Shown here one piece after another: positions 19,608 to 31,024 of a stretch of 64,000 nucleotides of DNA. The notes under the pieces are model-generated. The model worked only from the letters and a program-made list of their open reading frames with translations. It was not told the DNA's origin and did no database searches. The stretch lies in assembly GCA_936440205.1 (NCBI GenBank), contig OW387146.1, positions 25,854,458 through 25,918,457 on the forward strand, written 5' to 3'. The number at the start of each line of letters is the position of its first letter. Positions within the stretch are counted from its first letter, which is position 1. The position numbers were made by a program, and so were the translations under genes. This DNA is from Lepidonotus clava. Its lineage: Eukaryota; Annelida; Polychaeta; Phyllodocida; Polynoidae.

Positions 19608-22495
19608 GTCTGATGCAGGCTAGAGACCGCTCTAGTCTTTTATTACTTTTTCCCAGTCACGGGAAGGAGTAGACAGACAGTGGTCACGTGCACCTGGGAT
19701 CTAAAGGTTTAGACCTCCGTGCAGAAACGTTACGTTAATGCCAAAAGAAAAGCCGTGCAAAGAGTATAAGCTTAGGCGTATGCGTGCTAGTAAGCTTTAG
19801 TTGGTTAGGGTGTCGGCTTGTTCTAATTGAATTGGAAGGCAGACTTCAAAATGAATTGTTGGCATGGGGTTCCTTAACTTGTGGATGAGAAGTGAGAAAG
19901 CCTGTAAATGCCATTACTGCCCGATATTTATAGGTTTTATTTGAAGGTGGTTTATATGGAGTTCAGGCCGATTTAAGTCATGCACTGGCTGAAATTAGTC
20001 TCAAACCTTAAGGTCGGCTATATATCTAACCAGCTTAGACCCAGTTTAAGGTGAATTATTTGGGGTAGTTATATAGGCCGGGAGGTACCTTTTATCCATA
20101 CAGAAAATGTTTAATGAATTTTTAATGACTCTCATCTCTCACGGCTGACTTCAAAAGAAGTTAATTTCAAACACTTTTAATACTCCATCTATGGATGGTA
20201 AGGGTAAATGGTTTTCCGGGTGGGAGGGGCGAGGGATGGTAGGGTGAAATAGGCCTGTCAAAGATTTAGCTACATGTGCTTTGCAGGCGAACGTAGGTTG
20301 GGTATGGAAGTGCCCGACCCAGCAGGTTCTCTGGGGCAACTCTGGCCCGTGTTAACTCGATAACTAACCCCTGATAATGGCCGGGAGTCCTTCAGATGAC
20401 ACCCAGCATGAGAGCTGTGTCGCTCTTGAGTCGGTTTGGTGTGAGTTATGTGATTACCAAGACTGTGCCCCTGCCCTTGTCAGATGTCAGAGGGGGGTAA
20501 AGATTAGATGGGGTGCTTCCGGGTACTTATGGGTGTTAATGGATTAAGGCCGGCCATGATGGACGCTTTGAAACTTTGCCGCCGTTAGGAATGGACCTGA
20601 TTTATTATGAAATGTTATGCACAAGGGAACAGGGGAGGGAGGGATTGCTGCAGAATCGCGAAAATGCTTTCTGTCATGTTACTTAAATAGTACATGGAAC
20701 TTGTTAACTAATGGTCATATTTAACTGAGAAAATTATTCAAATGAAGTGTGATGCCCAGTGTCTCCTGTTTATTAAGATGCTAAGATCGGGAAAGAAGGT
20801 TATTTAGAATGTTTGCAAGAATTATATGTAATAAATTTATAATATTCGGAATTTCAGCCGGATCAGTCTCATTACCATTAGGACTATCATGTTTAAAAGT
20901 AGTAGTTGAGGAGAGGGCGGGTTCGACCAGTTTTTTTTTATAATTTTCCAAATTTTTTTAGGGTCTTTTTGATTTAACAACTTTTTGATTACAAATGGAG
21001 AGTTCTCCTGTAAAAAGCGTAACGTCCCGACCCTGTTTAAAATAAGTTAACAATCAACCTCCTCTCTTGACATGACGATTAGGGTTCAGAGTAGTCCTAT
21101 CCTTATCATTAATTTGATAATACAAGTCTGATGGATGAACGAAAAACGTAAGGCATGAAGGGGATTCGAACCCGGGGCCGGGAGAGATAGCTGGTAGCCA
21201 AAAATCTACCGGGTTCAATAATACGATGACGTCGGAAACCAGCGAAAGCCGTCTAGAGGTCCTTCCGGTCGCAGGACGAAATACGTCGAAACTACGTTGC
21301 CGAAAACGATCATGGGCGATGTAAATTGAAGTTGATAAAGTTGCCTTTCCGCCGAAAGAGACACATCAGTGACAATTGAGGGCGATCAAAATTAATAACT
21401 TGTGGTATTGCTTGTTTTCCAAATCGGAAAACCCACTGAAACACAACGACCGAAACTACAAAGTGTCTCTTTTTGGTAAATACCTTTCTCGTTGCCCCGA
21501 TTACACCCACGGTATATATATGTCGCAAACTCTACAGGTGATTGGGTCTGGTTGTGCAACCTACGATGAAATGCAATGAACTGAATGGCACAGATGAGTT
21601 CGCCAGACCTGGGTGGTAGGATCTAATCGAACTTGATGCACTCGATTAGCTCCTTCCACTCCAAATTTTCATTTTTTTCGGAAGTTTTATTTGTAATAAT
21701 GGTGTTAAAATGACCGGATGGCCCACGGGCCGGTCCGGGGGGATGCAGGGGTGGACCCAGGAATTTGTAGAGGGGGGGGGGGGGGCAATGCATTAATCTA
21801 TGTGGGAGGGGCCCCTTTTTAAACAACATGATTTAACAGGGGAGGGGGGAGGGGGGCAAGGCCCGTCAGGCTAGTATAGCACATTTATCATTTCTTGTCG
21901 AGAGTTAAATAAGGGTAAAAAATTAAAATCTCACAAAATAGTAGTTTTATGTGTAGTCAAGGTTATTGAATATTATCATTTTCAGTGAAGACCATGTGCG
22001 CTTTCAAGCCTTTCACCCAGTATTTCCAAGAAGTTTAAGAATCTGGTTTAGGCAGCCTGGTTTAACTCCTAAAAATCTGTTTCAAGAAAATCTGTTTTAA
22101 AAATCCTGTATTTCTAACTGTTTTAGTTAAACCATAACTAAGGACCTTAAAACAGAGTTAAGGTGGAGAGTTCAGTAGGTTGGGAAAGACCAAATTATTT
22201 TTGCCTTAATGCTTAAACCAGTCTCACAAGCGAGTTTAAGAAATCTGGTTTAAAACAGGCTTAAACCATATTTGCTTTTTGGAAATACGCTCTTAAAACT
22301 TTTAGCTACAAGTTTGGTTGAACTAACCCTATTTTTTGGGGGGAAATAGGCCTATTGGGCATTAGTTTGATGGGATGGAAAACCATTATTGATATGATAT
22401 GTGATAAGATTTCTCAAAAATATTACTTTCATTTCATGATAAGGGTTGTACCCAACATCATGGGAAGACAATTGTTTCATTATTGAGTAATCATA
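19608..22495. other. Non-coding right arm of the large transposon
   Basis: No coding region was recognised. The stretch carries G-runs near 21770-21860, several TTTAAAC/GTTTAAA-rich repeats at 22020-22270 and a tRNA-like segment near 21160. A CRE-like GATGACGTCGG lies near 21226. Confidence 0.45.
21150..21235 (-). repeat. tRNA-like segment (possible SINE head or tRNA relic)
   Basis: On the minus strand GGTTCGAATCC matches the Pol III B box, preceded by a CCCGGCCCCG stem-like run and a TGGCTACCAGC that weakly resembles an A box. A complete cloverleaf cannot be drawn. It lies inside the large transposon. Confidence 0.3.
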
Positions 22496-22734
22496 CACGG
22501 GAAGAATTTGAACTCATACATTCAACAGGCTCGGGCTTGTCTGAAACCACTTCCTCTAAAAAGTGTCAAGGAGTGTAAGGGATGTGTTCACACTTTTGCA
22601 GTGTCAATGGTATGGGCCATTACATAAGTGTCTCACAGGGGGTCCCCCCCCACCTTGCCTGTAACCCTGGAGCTGCCACTAAACTTTCACCTCCTTAAGT
22701 TGACCCAATGACCTAGATAATATAGTATTATATG

Positions 22735-22825
22735 TGTGTGTATATGTATGTATGTGTGTATGTATGTATGTATGTATGTTGTATGTATGTATGTATGTAT
22801 ACATGTATGTATGTATACATGATAA
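22735..22825. repeat. TATG/GTAT microsatellite
   Basis: Tetranucleotide TATG array with interruptions, inside the nested element. Confidence 0.9.
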
Positions 22826-22869
22826 CTTGTGGATGAAAAGAATCATTTAGGAAGTTTTATGTCCCTCTT

Positions 22870-23440
22870 TAGGGGGAGTAGGGGGCCGGGAAGAGGACAG
22901 GGGGACGGCCCTGGTCTCCCCGTGCGTTGCTCTGTGGTGCTGACGGCATTAGGAGGGGTAGGGGGCCGGGGAGGGCTCAGGGGGACGGCCCTGGTCTCCC
23001 CGTGCGTTGCTCTGTGGTGCTGACGGCATTAGGAGGGGTAGGGGGCCGGGGAGGGCTCAGGGGAATGGCCCTGGTCTCCCCGTGTGTTGCTCTGTGGTGC
23101 TGACGGCATAAGGAGGGGTAGGGGGCCGGGGAGGGCTCAGGGGAATGGCCCTGGTCTCCCCGTGCGTTTCTCTGTGGTGCTGACGGGGTTAGGAGGGGTA
23201 GGGGGCCGGGGAGGGCTCAGGGGAATGGCCCTGGTCTCCCCGTGCGTTGCTCTGTGGTGCTGACGGCATTAGGAGGGGTAGGGGGCCGGGGAGGGCTCAG
23301 GGGGACGGCCCTGGTCTCCCCGTGCGTTGCTCTGTGGTGCTGACGGCATTAGGAGGGGTAGGGGGCCGGGGAGGGCTCAGGGGAATGGCCCTGGTCTCCC
23401 CGTGCGTTGCTCTGTGATGCTGACGGGGTTAGGGGGAGTA
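22870..23440. repeat. Tandem array, 80-bp unit, seven copies
   Basis: AGGAGGGGTAGGGGGCCGGG recurs exactly every 80 bp (22951, 23031, 23111, 23191, 23271, 23351), with related first and last units at 22871 and 23431. Copies differ at only a few bases. A single related unit reappears at about 26530-26640. Confidence 0.9.
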
Positions 23441-23450
23441 GGGGGCCGTG

Positions 23451-25525
23451 GAAGAAAAGAACCTTTTGAGAGGGTTTTCATGCCGATTTGAGCACTTTGA
23501 AAAATTTCCAAATTTGAAACATTTATGACTCCCAGTATGAGTCAACTATGGTTCAAAACTGACTCTAAGGTTGTAGCCCCGAGTGAGAATGACCATTGTA
23601 AACTAGTCAGGAAACTGTGAGACTAATAAAACATTTTCTAGAAATTTAGACAGATTTTTAACTTAATTCTTACAGTGAAAACCCCAACCAATGGATTTTG
23701 CTAAAAACTTGCATAAATGATATCTAGGCCTATCTCATGCCAAAAATGTCCCCTATTTAATGGAAATCATTTTACATATTTCCCGGCCTCCAGCCATTCC
23801 CCTCAGCTTCCCCTATTTGATGGAGTTAAGGTTGTTGGGGCATTCTGACGGGAATGCAATTACCTGATGACTTGTGGAAGAAAAGAACCTTCTTGTAGGG
23901 TTTTCATGCCGATTTGAGCACTTTGAAAACTTTTCAAATTTAAAACATTTATGACTCCCAGTAGGAGTCAACTATGGGTCAAATGTGACTCTTAGGTTGT
24001 AGCCCCGAGTGAGAAGGACAATTCTATACATGTCAGAAAATTCTGTGATGATTACAACATTATCTAGAAATTTAGAAAGATTTTTCACCTTATTTTTATA
24101 CTGAAAGACTCAACCAATGGATTTTGCTAAAAACTTGCATAAATGATATCTAGGCCTATCTCATGCCAAAAATGTCCCCTATTTAATGGAAATCATTTTA
24201 CATATTTCCCGGCCTCCAGCCATTCCCCTCAGCTTCCCCTATTTGATGGAGTTAAGGTTGTTGGGGCATTCTGACGGGAATGCAATTACCTGATGACTTG
24301 TGGAAGAAAAGAACCTTCTAGTAGGGTTTTCATGCCGATTTGAGCACTTTGAAAACTTTTCAAATTTAAAACATTTATGACTCCCAGTAGGAGTCAACTA
24401 TGGGTCAAATGTGACTCTTAGGTTGTAGCCCCGAGTGAGAAGGACAATTCTATACATGTCAGAAAATTCTGTGATGATTACAACATTATCTAGAAATTTA
24501 GAAAGATTTTTCACCTTATTTTTATACTGAAAGACTCAACCAATGGATTTTGCTAAAATCTTTCAGAAATGATAATAAGGCCCATCTTATGCCAAAAATG
24601 TCCCCTAATTGATGGAAATCCTTTTACATATTTCCCAGCCTTTACTCCATGTCCCTGACCATCCCTCTATGAATAGCCACCTCTAGCCTCCTGATATTCT
24701 CAGGTTGCAAAGAGCTGATGACTTGTGGAAGAAAAGAACCTTTTGATAGGGTTTCCATGCCGATTTGAGCACTTTGAAAAAAATCCAAATTTAAAACATT
24801 TATGACTCCCAGTAGGAGTCAACTATGGGTCAAATGTGACTCTTAGGTTGTAGCCCCGAGTGAGAAGGACAATTCTATACATGCCAGAAAATTCTGTGAT
24901 GATTACAAAATTATCTAGAAATTTAGAAAGATTTTTCACCTTATTTTTATACTGAAAGACTCAACCAATGGATTTTGCTAAAAACTTGCATAAATGATAT
25001 CTAGGCCTATCTCATGCCAAAAATGTCCCCTATTTAATGGAAATCATTTTACATATTTCCCGGCCTCCAGCCATTCCCCTCAGCTTCCCCTATTTGATGG
25101 AGTTAAGGTTGTTGGGGCATTCTGACGGGAATGCAATTACCTGATGACTTGTGGAAGAAAAGAACCTTCTAGTAGGGTTTTCATGCCGATTTGAGCACTT
25201 TGAAAACTTTTCAAATTTAAAACATTTATGACTCCCAGTAGGAGTCAACTATGGGTCAAATGTGACTCTTAGGTTGTAGCCCCGAGTGAGAAGGACAATT
25301 CTATACATGTCAGAAAATTCTGTGATGATTACAACATTATCTAGAAATTTAGAAAGATTTTTCACCTTATTTTTATACTGAAAGACTCAACCAATGGATT
25401 TTGCTAAAATCTTTCAGAAATGATAATAAGGCCCATCTTATGCCAAAAATGTCCCCTAATTGATGGAAATCCTTTTACATATTTCCCAGCCTTTACTCCA
25501 TGTCCCTGACCATCCCTATCTCATG
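23451..25525. repeat. Tandem array, about 425-bp unit, five copies
   Basis: GAAGAAAAGAACCTT recurs at 23451, 23877, 24303, 24728 and 25153. Two unit subtypes alternate, as judged by the tail sequence (TTGATGGAGTTAAGG versus CTTTACTCCATGTCC). Confidence 0.9.
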
Positions 25526-25794
25526 CCAACAATATTGTCGGATATATGGGCAGCAAATTTTCTCAGGGACAACTCATGGGTTAAGGATGGGTGCAGGTGG
25601 CCAGCCTAATACATCATAGTGGGATTGGATGTGTCCTTCTGGTAGGCCTGAGCCTCAAATCAAGATAGAAACAATACAGGAGGGGGGACGGTTGGTAACC
25701 AACCACCACTATAATGTAATGGGCCAGGTACCTGCACCTATCCTTGGTCCCTGAGGTGGGCCCCTGATAATTCAATGCCTGTAAATTCAACAAC

Positions 25795-26527
25795 ATTTTT
25801 GGCATGAGATAGGCCTAATTATTATTCCTGGAAGGTTTTAGCAAAATCTACTGGTTGAGTTTTCCTGTGTGAAAAAAACAGTAAAAATCGTTGTGATTTT
25901 CTAGATAATGTTGTAATCGTCACAGAATTTTCTGACATGTATAGAATTGTCCTTCTCACTCGGGGCTACAACCTAAGAGTCACATTTGACCCATAGTTGA
26001 CTCCTACTGGGAGTCATAAATGTTTTAAATTTGGATTTTTTTCAAAGTGCTCAAATCGGCATGAAAACCCTATCAAAAGGTTCTTTTCTTCCACAAGTCA
26101 TCAGCTCTTTGCAACCTGAGAATATCAGGAGGCTAGAGGTGGCTATTCATAGAGGGATGGTCAGGGACATGGAGTAAAGGCTGGGAAATATGTAAAAGGA
26201 TTTCCATCAATTAGGGGACATTTTTGGCATAAGATGGGCCTAATTATCATTTCTGAAAGATTTTAGCAAAATCCATTGGTTGAGTCTTTCAGTATAAAAA
26301 TAAGGTGAAAAATCTTTCTAAATTTCTAGATAATGTTGTAATCATCACAGAATTTTCTGACATGTATAGAATTGTCCTTCTCACTCGGGGCTACAACCTA
26401 AGAGTCACATTTGACCCATAGTTGACTCCTACTGGGAGTCATAAATGTTTTAAATTTGGATTTTTTTCAAAGTGCTCAAATCGGCATGAAAACCCTATCA
26501 AAAGCTTCTTTTCTTCCACAAGTCATC
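25795..26527. repeat. Inverted copies of the 425-bp unit
   Basis: The complement of the 425-bp unit appears in about 1.7 copies, ending at TTCTTTTCTTCC near 26082 and 26508. With the direct array this makes a large palindrome around a 270-bp centre (25.53-25.79 kb). Confidence 0.85.
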
Positions 26528-26910
26528 AGCCCCTGTGCGTTACTCTAGATCTGTGGGACTGACGGGATTAGGATGGGTAGGGGGCCGGGAAGAGGTCAGG
26601 GGGATAGCCCTGCAGGTCTCCCCGTGGGTTGCTCTGCAGTCTAGGCCTTTACCAACACCTCTGGTCAGACATAGAAAGGGCTGGGAAATAACTAAAATGA
26701 GACAACCAAACATAGTGCTAATTATAGATGTCCCCAGCTGGGCGGGGGTGGGTGGGAAGGGGACCCCCTGTGAGACACTTATGTAATGGGCCATACCATT
26801 GACACTGCAAAAGTGTGAACACATCCCTTACACTCCTTGACACTTTTTAGAGGAAGTGGTTTCAGACAAGCCCGAGCCTGTTGAATGTATGAGTTCAAAT
26901 TCTTCCCGTG

Positions 26911-27892
26911 ATAGAGGTTATAAAGTTAAATCACGCTTTATCGCTGTTTTGACGCTTTTGATTAATTATTATGAATTATTTTTGATTTTATATAACTTTT
27001 TTTCTATAAGTAAGGGCTATTAAAACAAAATGCGCTAATGATATACCAATGTGAGCGATACAACCCTGTTTTACCCTAGTTGCGCGCACACTATACTCCT
27101 TCTGCGCTTCAGCCTCGTCTATTCTTATTAGGTCAGCAAACTCAGTAGTATCCCGTCACATTGCGTCAGCCCACGTAGGCCAATGGTTGTTTAAAAGCCC
27201 CCCTCCGGAGTTCCTTACCTGCGAGCCGCGACACTGGCCTGCGCATACAGTCTATGATAATGGAAGAACTTGCTTGTTCGAATCCCGCTAGAGTCGGCTA
27301 GGCTGGCCTAGCACACGACGTCCTATACCCCCCAGTGTCACCGTTACACTCGCACACCTTTTTCATTCCTTTTTAAGGCTATATGTTATAAAGGGTGGGT
27401 TACCCCTGCATCTATAGCGTATTTGGTGCATTTTTTTGTTGAGCTTGGAAACCCATATCAACCTGCGTTTATAAATTATATGACGCAAATGTGGGAAGGC
27501 CGGTGTAGATGAATAATAGTGTAGCCCTGAAGTTGCCCTTTTTAAAGGTAAATTCGTATTTATATGAATAAGAATGAACGGTCGGTTGTTATGTCGCGCA
27601 TGTAAGCTTTGTATGGCAGATTTTTATATGCTCATTTTTGATAGAAACATGTGAAGTAATCTAATAAGAAATTCCAAACGAAATTTTCAGATTATGGAGC
27701 CAAATTGCTTAATCCAATCGTCAGAATAGATATTAGCAAAAAAAATAAAAATGAAGTCATGATTGAATTTTAGATGAATGACATTTTGTCCCAAGTGATA
27801 ATTGCAAAAATTATGAAAATTATGATGATCGAATTAATCGAAGCTATTTCATAAGCATTAAAGTGTAGATGCGTGATACAACCCACTTGCGG
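26911..27892. other. Non-coding inner right flank of the large transposon
   Basis: AT-rich apart from a GC-richer block at 27060-27360. No coding sequence was recognised. A B-box-like TGTTCGAATCC near 27274 lacks other tRNA features. Confidence 0.4.
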
Positions 27893-28435
27893 GATACAAC
27901 CCACATTCCCCCTATAGGCATACAAACTTTGATAAATCTGAGGGGGTTCAAGAGACCCCTAATTTGGATAATTCCCTTTATTGGTAGTTTAATTGCGTAA
28001 AATTTGAGAAATCTGAGGGGGGTCCACACAACATGGGAACCCCTCTCCCCCCCTCCCGCCCTGAGCGGGGGGGGGGGGGGGGGCTGGGTACGCCACTGCT
28101 GGCAATTATATTGGTGCCTGAATGGAGGGTAGGTACGTTAACACGCCGAGAAGGTTGGGCGTGTTAAGAGAACTATGAGCGGACGGGACTATTGTGACAC
28201 AATATAGTTAACACCCCCTGACTTACACTTATATACACACCAGAAGGGGAAGGGAAACTATTAGGTGGGCGCAAAAATATTACCTAACACGCCCACTGCT
28301 ATGGGTGGTATAATGATACTTTGCTTTTTCAGGGATAATGGTGGAGTAAGACTTACACTCCTTGACACGGTTTAGAGCAAATTGATTCAGACACGGCCGA
28401 GTCTGTTTAATGTATGAGTTCAAAAATTTGCCGTG
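27893..28435 (-). repeat. Right terminal inverted repeat, 543 bp
   Basis: Complement of 10770-11313, ending in AAATTTGCCGTG. It differs from the left copy at about five positions and in a homopolymer length, about 1% divergence. Confidence 0.9.
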
Positions 28436-30014
28436 AAATGGAAAATATCAGTTTTCAAATATGGTACTTTTCACACATAACATGCAAAATCAGCCAAGTT
28501 TTGTATGTATTCCATGGATAATTTGTCAATTCAAAGGGTGGAAAATGCTTTAAATATCTGAAACTCAAGGGAAAATTCCTCAGTACATTATCTCTCATAA
28601 TGTATGCAAATAATTGTTGATACGTTTTCCTATCATAGTTCAAACCTTGGATAAGCTTGATATGTCCTTTGACCGCTATTTGCTACAATTATCTATAGGT
28701 TTTGTTCTAATAACCAGGTGGCAGCACTCCTCCCCTTATTCTGGTCTCACGGAACTAATTGTGGTGCCATCTGTAGTGTCATATACCTTTCTGTCCCGAG
28801 GTGAAGGGAAGGACTGGCTTTGAGTGGCTGATAATGAAATAAAGAAAACTGAGAGAAATGAATGAAAAATCACAGGGTACCCCCTGTTATTTGTGAGTTG
28901 TTTGATAAAAATGAATCCTCGATCTCTGCTTGTTGGTAGGTGTCAGTGTTATTTTTAAATGAGCTCTGTGCCCTGTGAATTTGACCCCTGCAAAACTGGC
29001 AAAATGAGGGTACATCCACATTTAGGACCCCTGCTTTAGATTTTGATGGTCAACCTACCCTGAAATTTTGATACTTTGTGTATCAAAGAGATCACAACTG
29101 GGATATGGGTCAATTTGAGGTAGCACAAAATTCTGAATATCTTTTTTTTTTCAAAATAGGCTACATTAAACTATACAGGAAAATAATTAGTTCCGTGAGA
29201 CCTATAGGCCATCTGCAATCTAATAGACCTTTACCATTAGTGTGGCACTTTGCTAGCGACATAGGCCTGAACCAAATGGGTTGGGATATGGATTTCTATG
29301 AAAGGAGTCGGGATTAATGCGTCTATGGGATGTTTCACTGCTCAAACACGTAAAAAGGATGAACATGTACGACCTACTCTTTGTAAACATGCTAAAGTAT
29401 TGTAGATGAAATCATTAACTCTTTTAACCCCACAATTTTCATAGACTTTGTTCAGGAATTCCTGTTCCTGTATAATGCGTGAGAAGGAATGGTATAGACC
29501 TTTTTCAGTAGAGTGGCGCCCTCGTAGTGGAATAGGCCTGAACTACGGAATAGGATATGCCTTTCAATGGGAATCGTTTGGAACAAGGCTTTTATTCAAA
29601 GTCCAACGGCTGACCAACCCATTTCAATTAGAATATTAATATATCAGATTTGTTTTCGTATGTTCAAGACTAATTCATCTCTAGACTGGAGGCCCTCAGT
29701 CCCATAGGAAAAAACATGGACAAATTTATGAACAAAATGGCTGTTTCCCCCGCGTCTATGGCTGGATTGGATGGTGCAAAAAGGTAGAGATTAAATCATT
29801 TACTTTGTGCATGATCATTGAAATAGCGTAAAGGTCACCAGTTGAATACCAAATAATAAGAATTCCTCCAAATTACTTAGTTCATTAGAATACCTAGTAT
29901 AAATATGGCAGGTGCCGCTGGTAGGTGTAAATATACCTGACGACAACGCTCACCGCGGTACATCTCCCAACGAGCGCCGGTGCTTGGGGTAAAATCAATA
30001 TCAGACTGCTTTAA
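28436..30014. other. Intergenic stretch
   Basis: No gene was recognised. Two diverged segments, at about 29214-29290 and 29505-29570, share TAGACCTTT and ATAGGCCTGAAC and look like an old duplication. TTAA at 30011-30014 is one copy of the target site of the next element. Confidence 0.4.
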
Positions 30015-31020
30015 CCACTTAACTGCCATGCTCCTGGGGCTAATTTTAGGCAAAATGGATGCATTTTTGCACAAATATATTTCTTATACTTTTCCAATGA
30101 AGGGCATGTTATGTTATATCATTCTTTAGCTTGTGACCTGAAAATTTAGGAAACGGCCAAAAATTGACTTTTCGGTTGCCATGGCAACCGTTTTGTTGAT
30201 TTTTCTTCATAAAACATTAAAACTTGAAAGTGATCATATAACATTTGGCCTAATTTTTAAAATTGCAATAAGAGCATAATAAAAACTAAGAACAAGAACT
30301 CCATGCAATTCTCTAAATTTTGGTATATTACTTGCCTTCATAGCAACTTTATGTCAAAAGATATAAAGTATCGAAAAATGTATGTATTTTTCTCAAATAA
30401 TGCATAAAAATGTACAAAATTAGTGAATTTCACCATATGGCCAAACTGTTACCATAGTAACAAGTATTTCTCGATAATTAGCTATATTTCTAAACATTTC
30501 AGTTCCTTATGGGTTGTTCTATAATTTTAAGCAACAATAAAGATTTTTGAACACTGTTACCATGGTAACCATGCCATTTTTGTACTTTTCTTTAATTTAA
30601 TTGGATTTTCCCCCTAAAATATGGTATATTTATCTAGGTTTCCATGGCAACCAACACTTTCAGTGTTCCAAACTTTTTCTTTGCCAGAATAAGTTTGAAA
30701 CAGATCTAAAATTTGTCCAATCAATTGTTTTTGTAATTTTTGGCCAATTCTGCCCAATTTTCGGGATTTTCTAAAATTTAGAAAATGTGTTGCTAAGGAA
30801 AGTGTTGCCATGGTTACCATGTAGAATGGCAAATTTTTGAGAGAAAACAACTTGAGAACCTTGAAGATCAAGGGATGAGCTTTCCAATGATACCAAACAC
30901 CACTATTTTTGGATAACATGTCAATATGGAAAAATATCATGAAAATTGGTCTATTTTTCACTAGAATAACTAAAAAATGCAGTCTGCTCCCGAGTATACT
31001 CGGGAGCAGCCATTAAGTGG
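30015..31020. mobile_element. Non-autonomous piggyBac-type element (1.0 kb)
   Basis: It is flanked by TTAA on both sides (30011-30014 and 31021-31024), the fixed target of piggyBac elements. The ends are CCACTTAACTGCCATGCTCC on the left and a near complement on the right (GGAGCAGCCATTAAGTGG). No transposase frame is present. The interior is AT-rich and contains several GTTACCATGGTAAC-like short palindromes. A second palindrome lies next to the right end. Confidence 0.75.
30985..31009. repeat. Perfect palindrome beside the right piggyBac-type end
   Basis: TGCTCCCGAGT is followed at once by its complement, forming a hairpin of about 12 bp per arm that shares GGAGCAG with the terminal repeat. 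Confidence 0.8.
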
Positions 31021-31024
31021 TTAA

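Larger units (their letters stand above)
22496..26910. mobile_element. Nested 4.4-kb non-autonomous CACTA-like element
   Basis: The ends are CACGGGAAGAATTTGAAC at 22496 and its complement ending at 26910, flanked on both sides by ATA. The inverted repeats are about 156 bp (22496-22651 and 26755-26910) and appear identical. The outer 80 bp are clearly related to the ends of the host element at 10770 and 28435 (shared TTGAACTCATACATT and GTGTCAAGGAGTGTAAG). There is no coding region; the interior is a (TATG) microsatellite, seven 80-bp units, five direct copies of a 425-bp unit and an inverted set of the same unit. It is therefore a non-autonomous family member that jumped into its larger relative. 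Confidence 0.85.
10770..28435. mobile_element. 17.7-kb CACTA/EnSpm-like transposon carrying an envelope gene
   Basis: The two ends are long inverted repeats: CACGGCAAATTTTTGAAC starts at 10770 and its complement ends at 28435. AAA flanks the element on both sides (10767-10769 and 28436-28438). CAC termini with a 3-bp duplication are typical of CACTA/EnSpm (CMC) transposons, and a TNP2-type frame lies inside. Contents from left to right: PHD-finger gene (minus), a small inverted-repeat insertion, TNP2-type C-terminal half (minus), Ser/Thr/Pro-rich frame (minus), small membrane-protein frame (plus), F-type envelope frame (minus), 2.9 kb of non-coding DNA, a nested 4.4-kb relative, and 1 kb of non-coding DNA. 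The inverted repeats differ at about 1% of positions, so insertion is recent on an evolutionary scale. The transposase catalytic core is not seen, so the element looks non-autonomous or decayed, while the envelope frame looks whole. It is not a Polinton: termini, duplication length and gene set all differ. Confidence 0.8.

Noticed and set aside
22829-23440. Coding potential of the 80-bp array
   Set aside because: The unit length is not a multiple of three, so frames shift between copies; there is no gene-like context.
27270-27295. tRNA gene suggested by a TGTTCGAATCC string
   Set aside because: No A box at a suitable distance and no stems; a lone B-box-like match.
10770-28435. Polinton/Maverick as the identity of the envelope-bearing element
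   Set aside because: No protein-primed polymerase, packaging ATPase, capsid or retroviral-type integrase was seen; target duplication is 3 bp rather than 6 and the ends begin CAC.
30614-30961. 115-codon frame inside the piggyBac-type MITE
   Set aside because: No transposase motifs; AT-rich chance frame in a 1-kb non-autonomous element.
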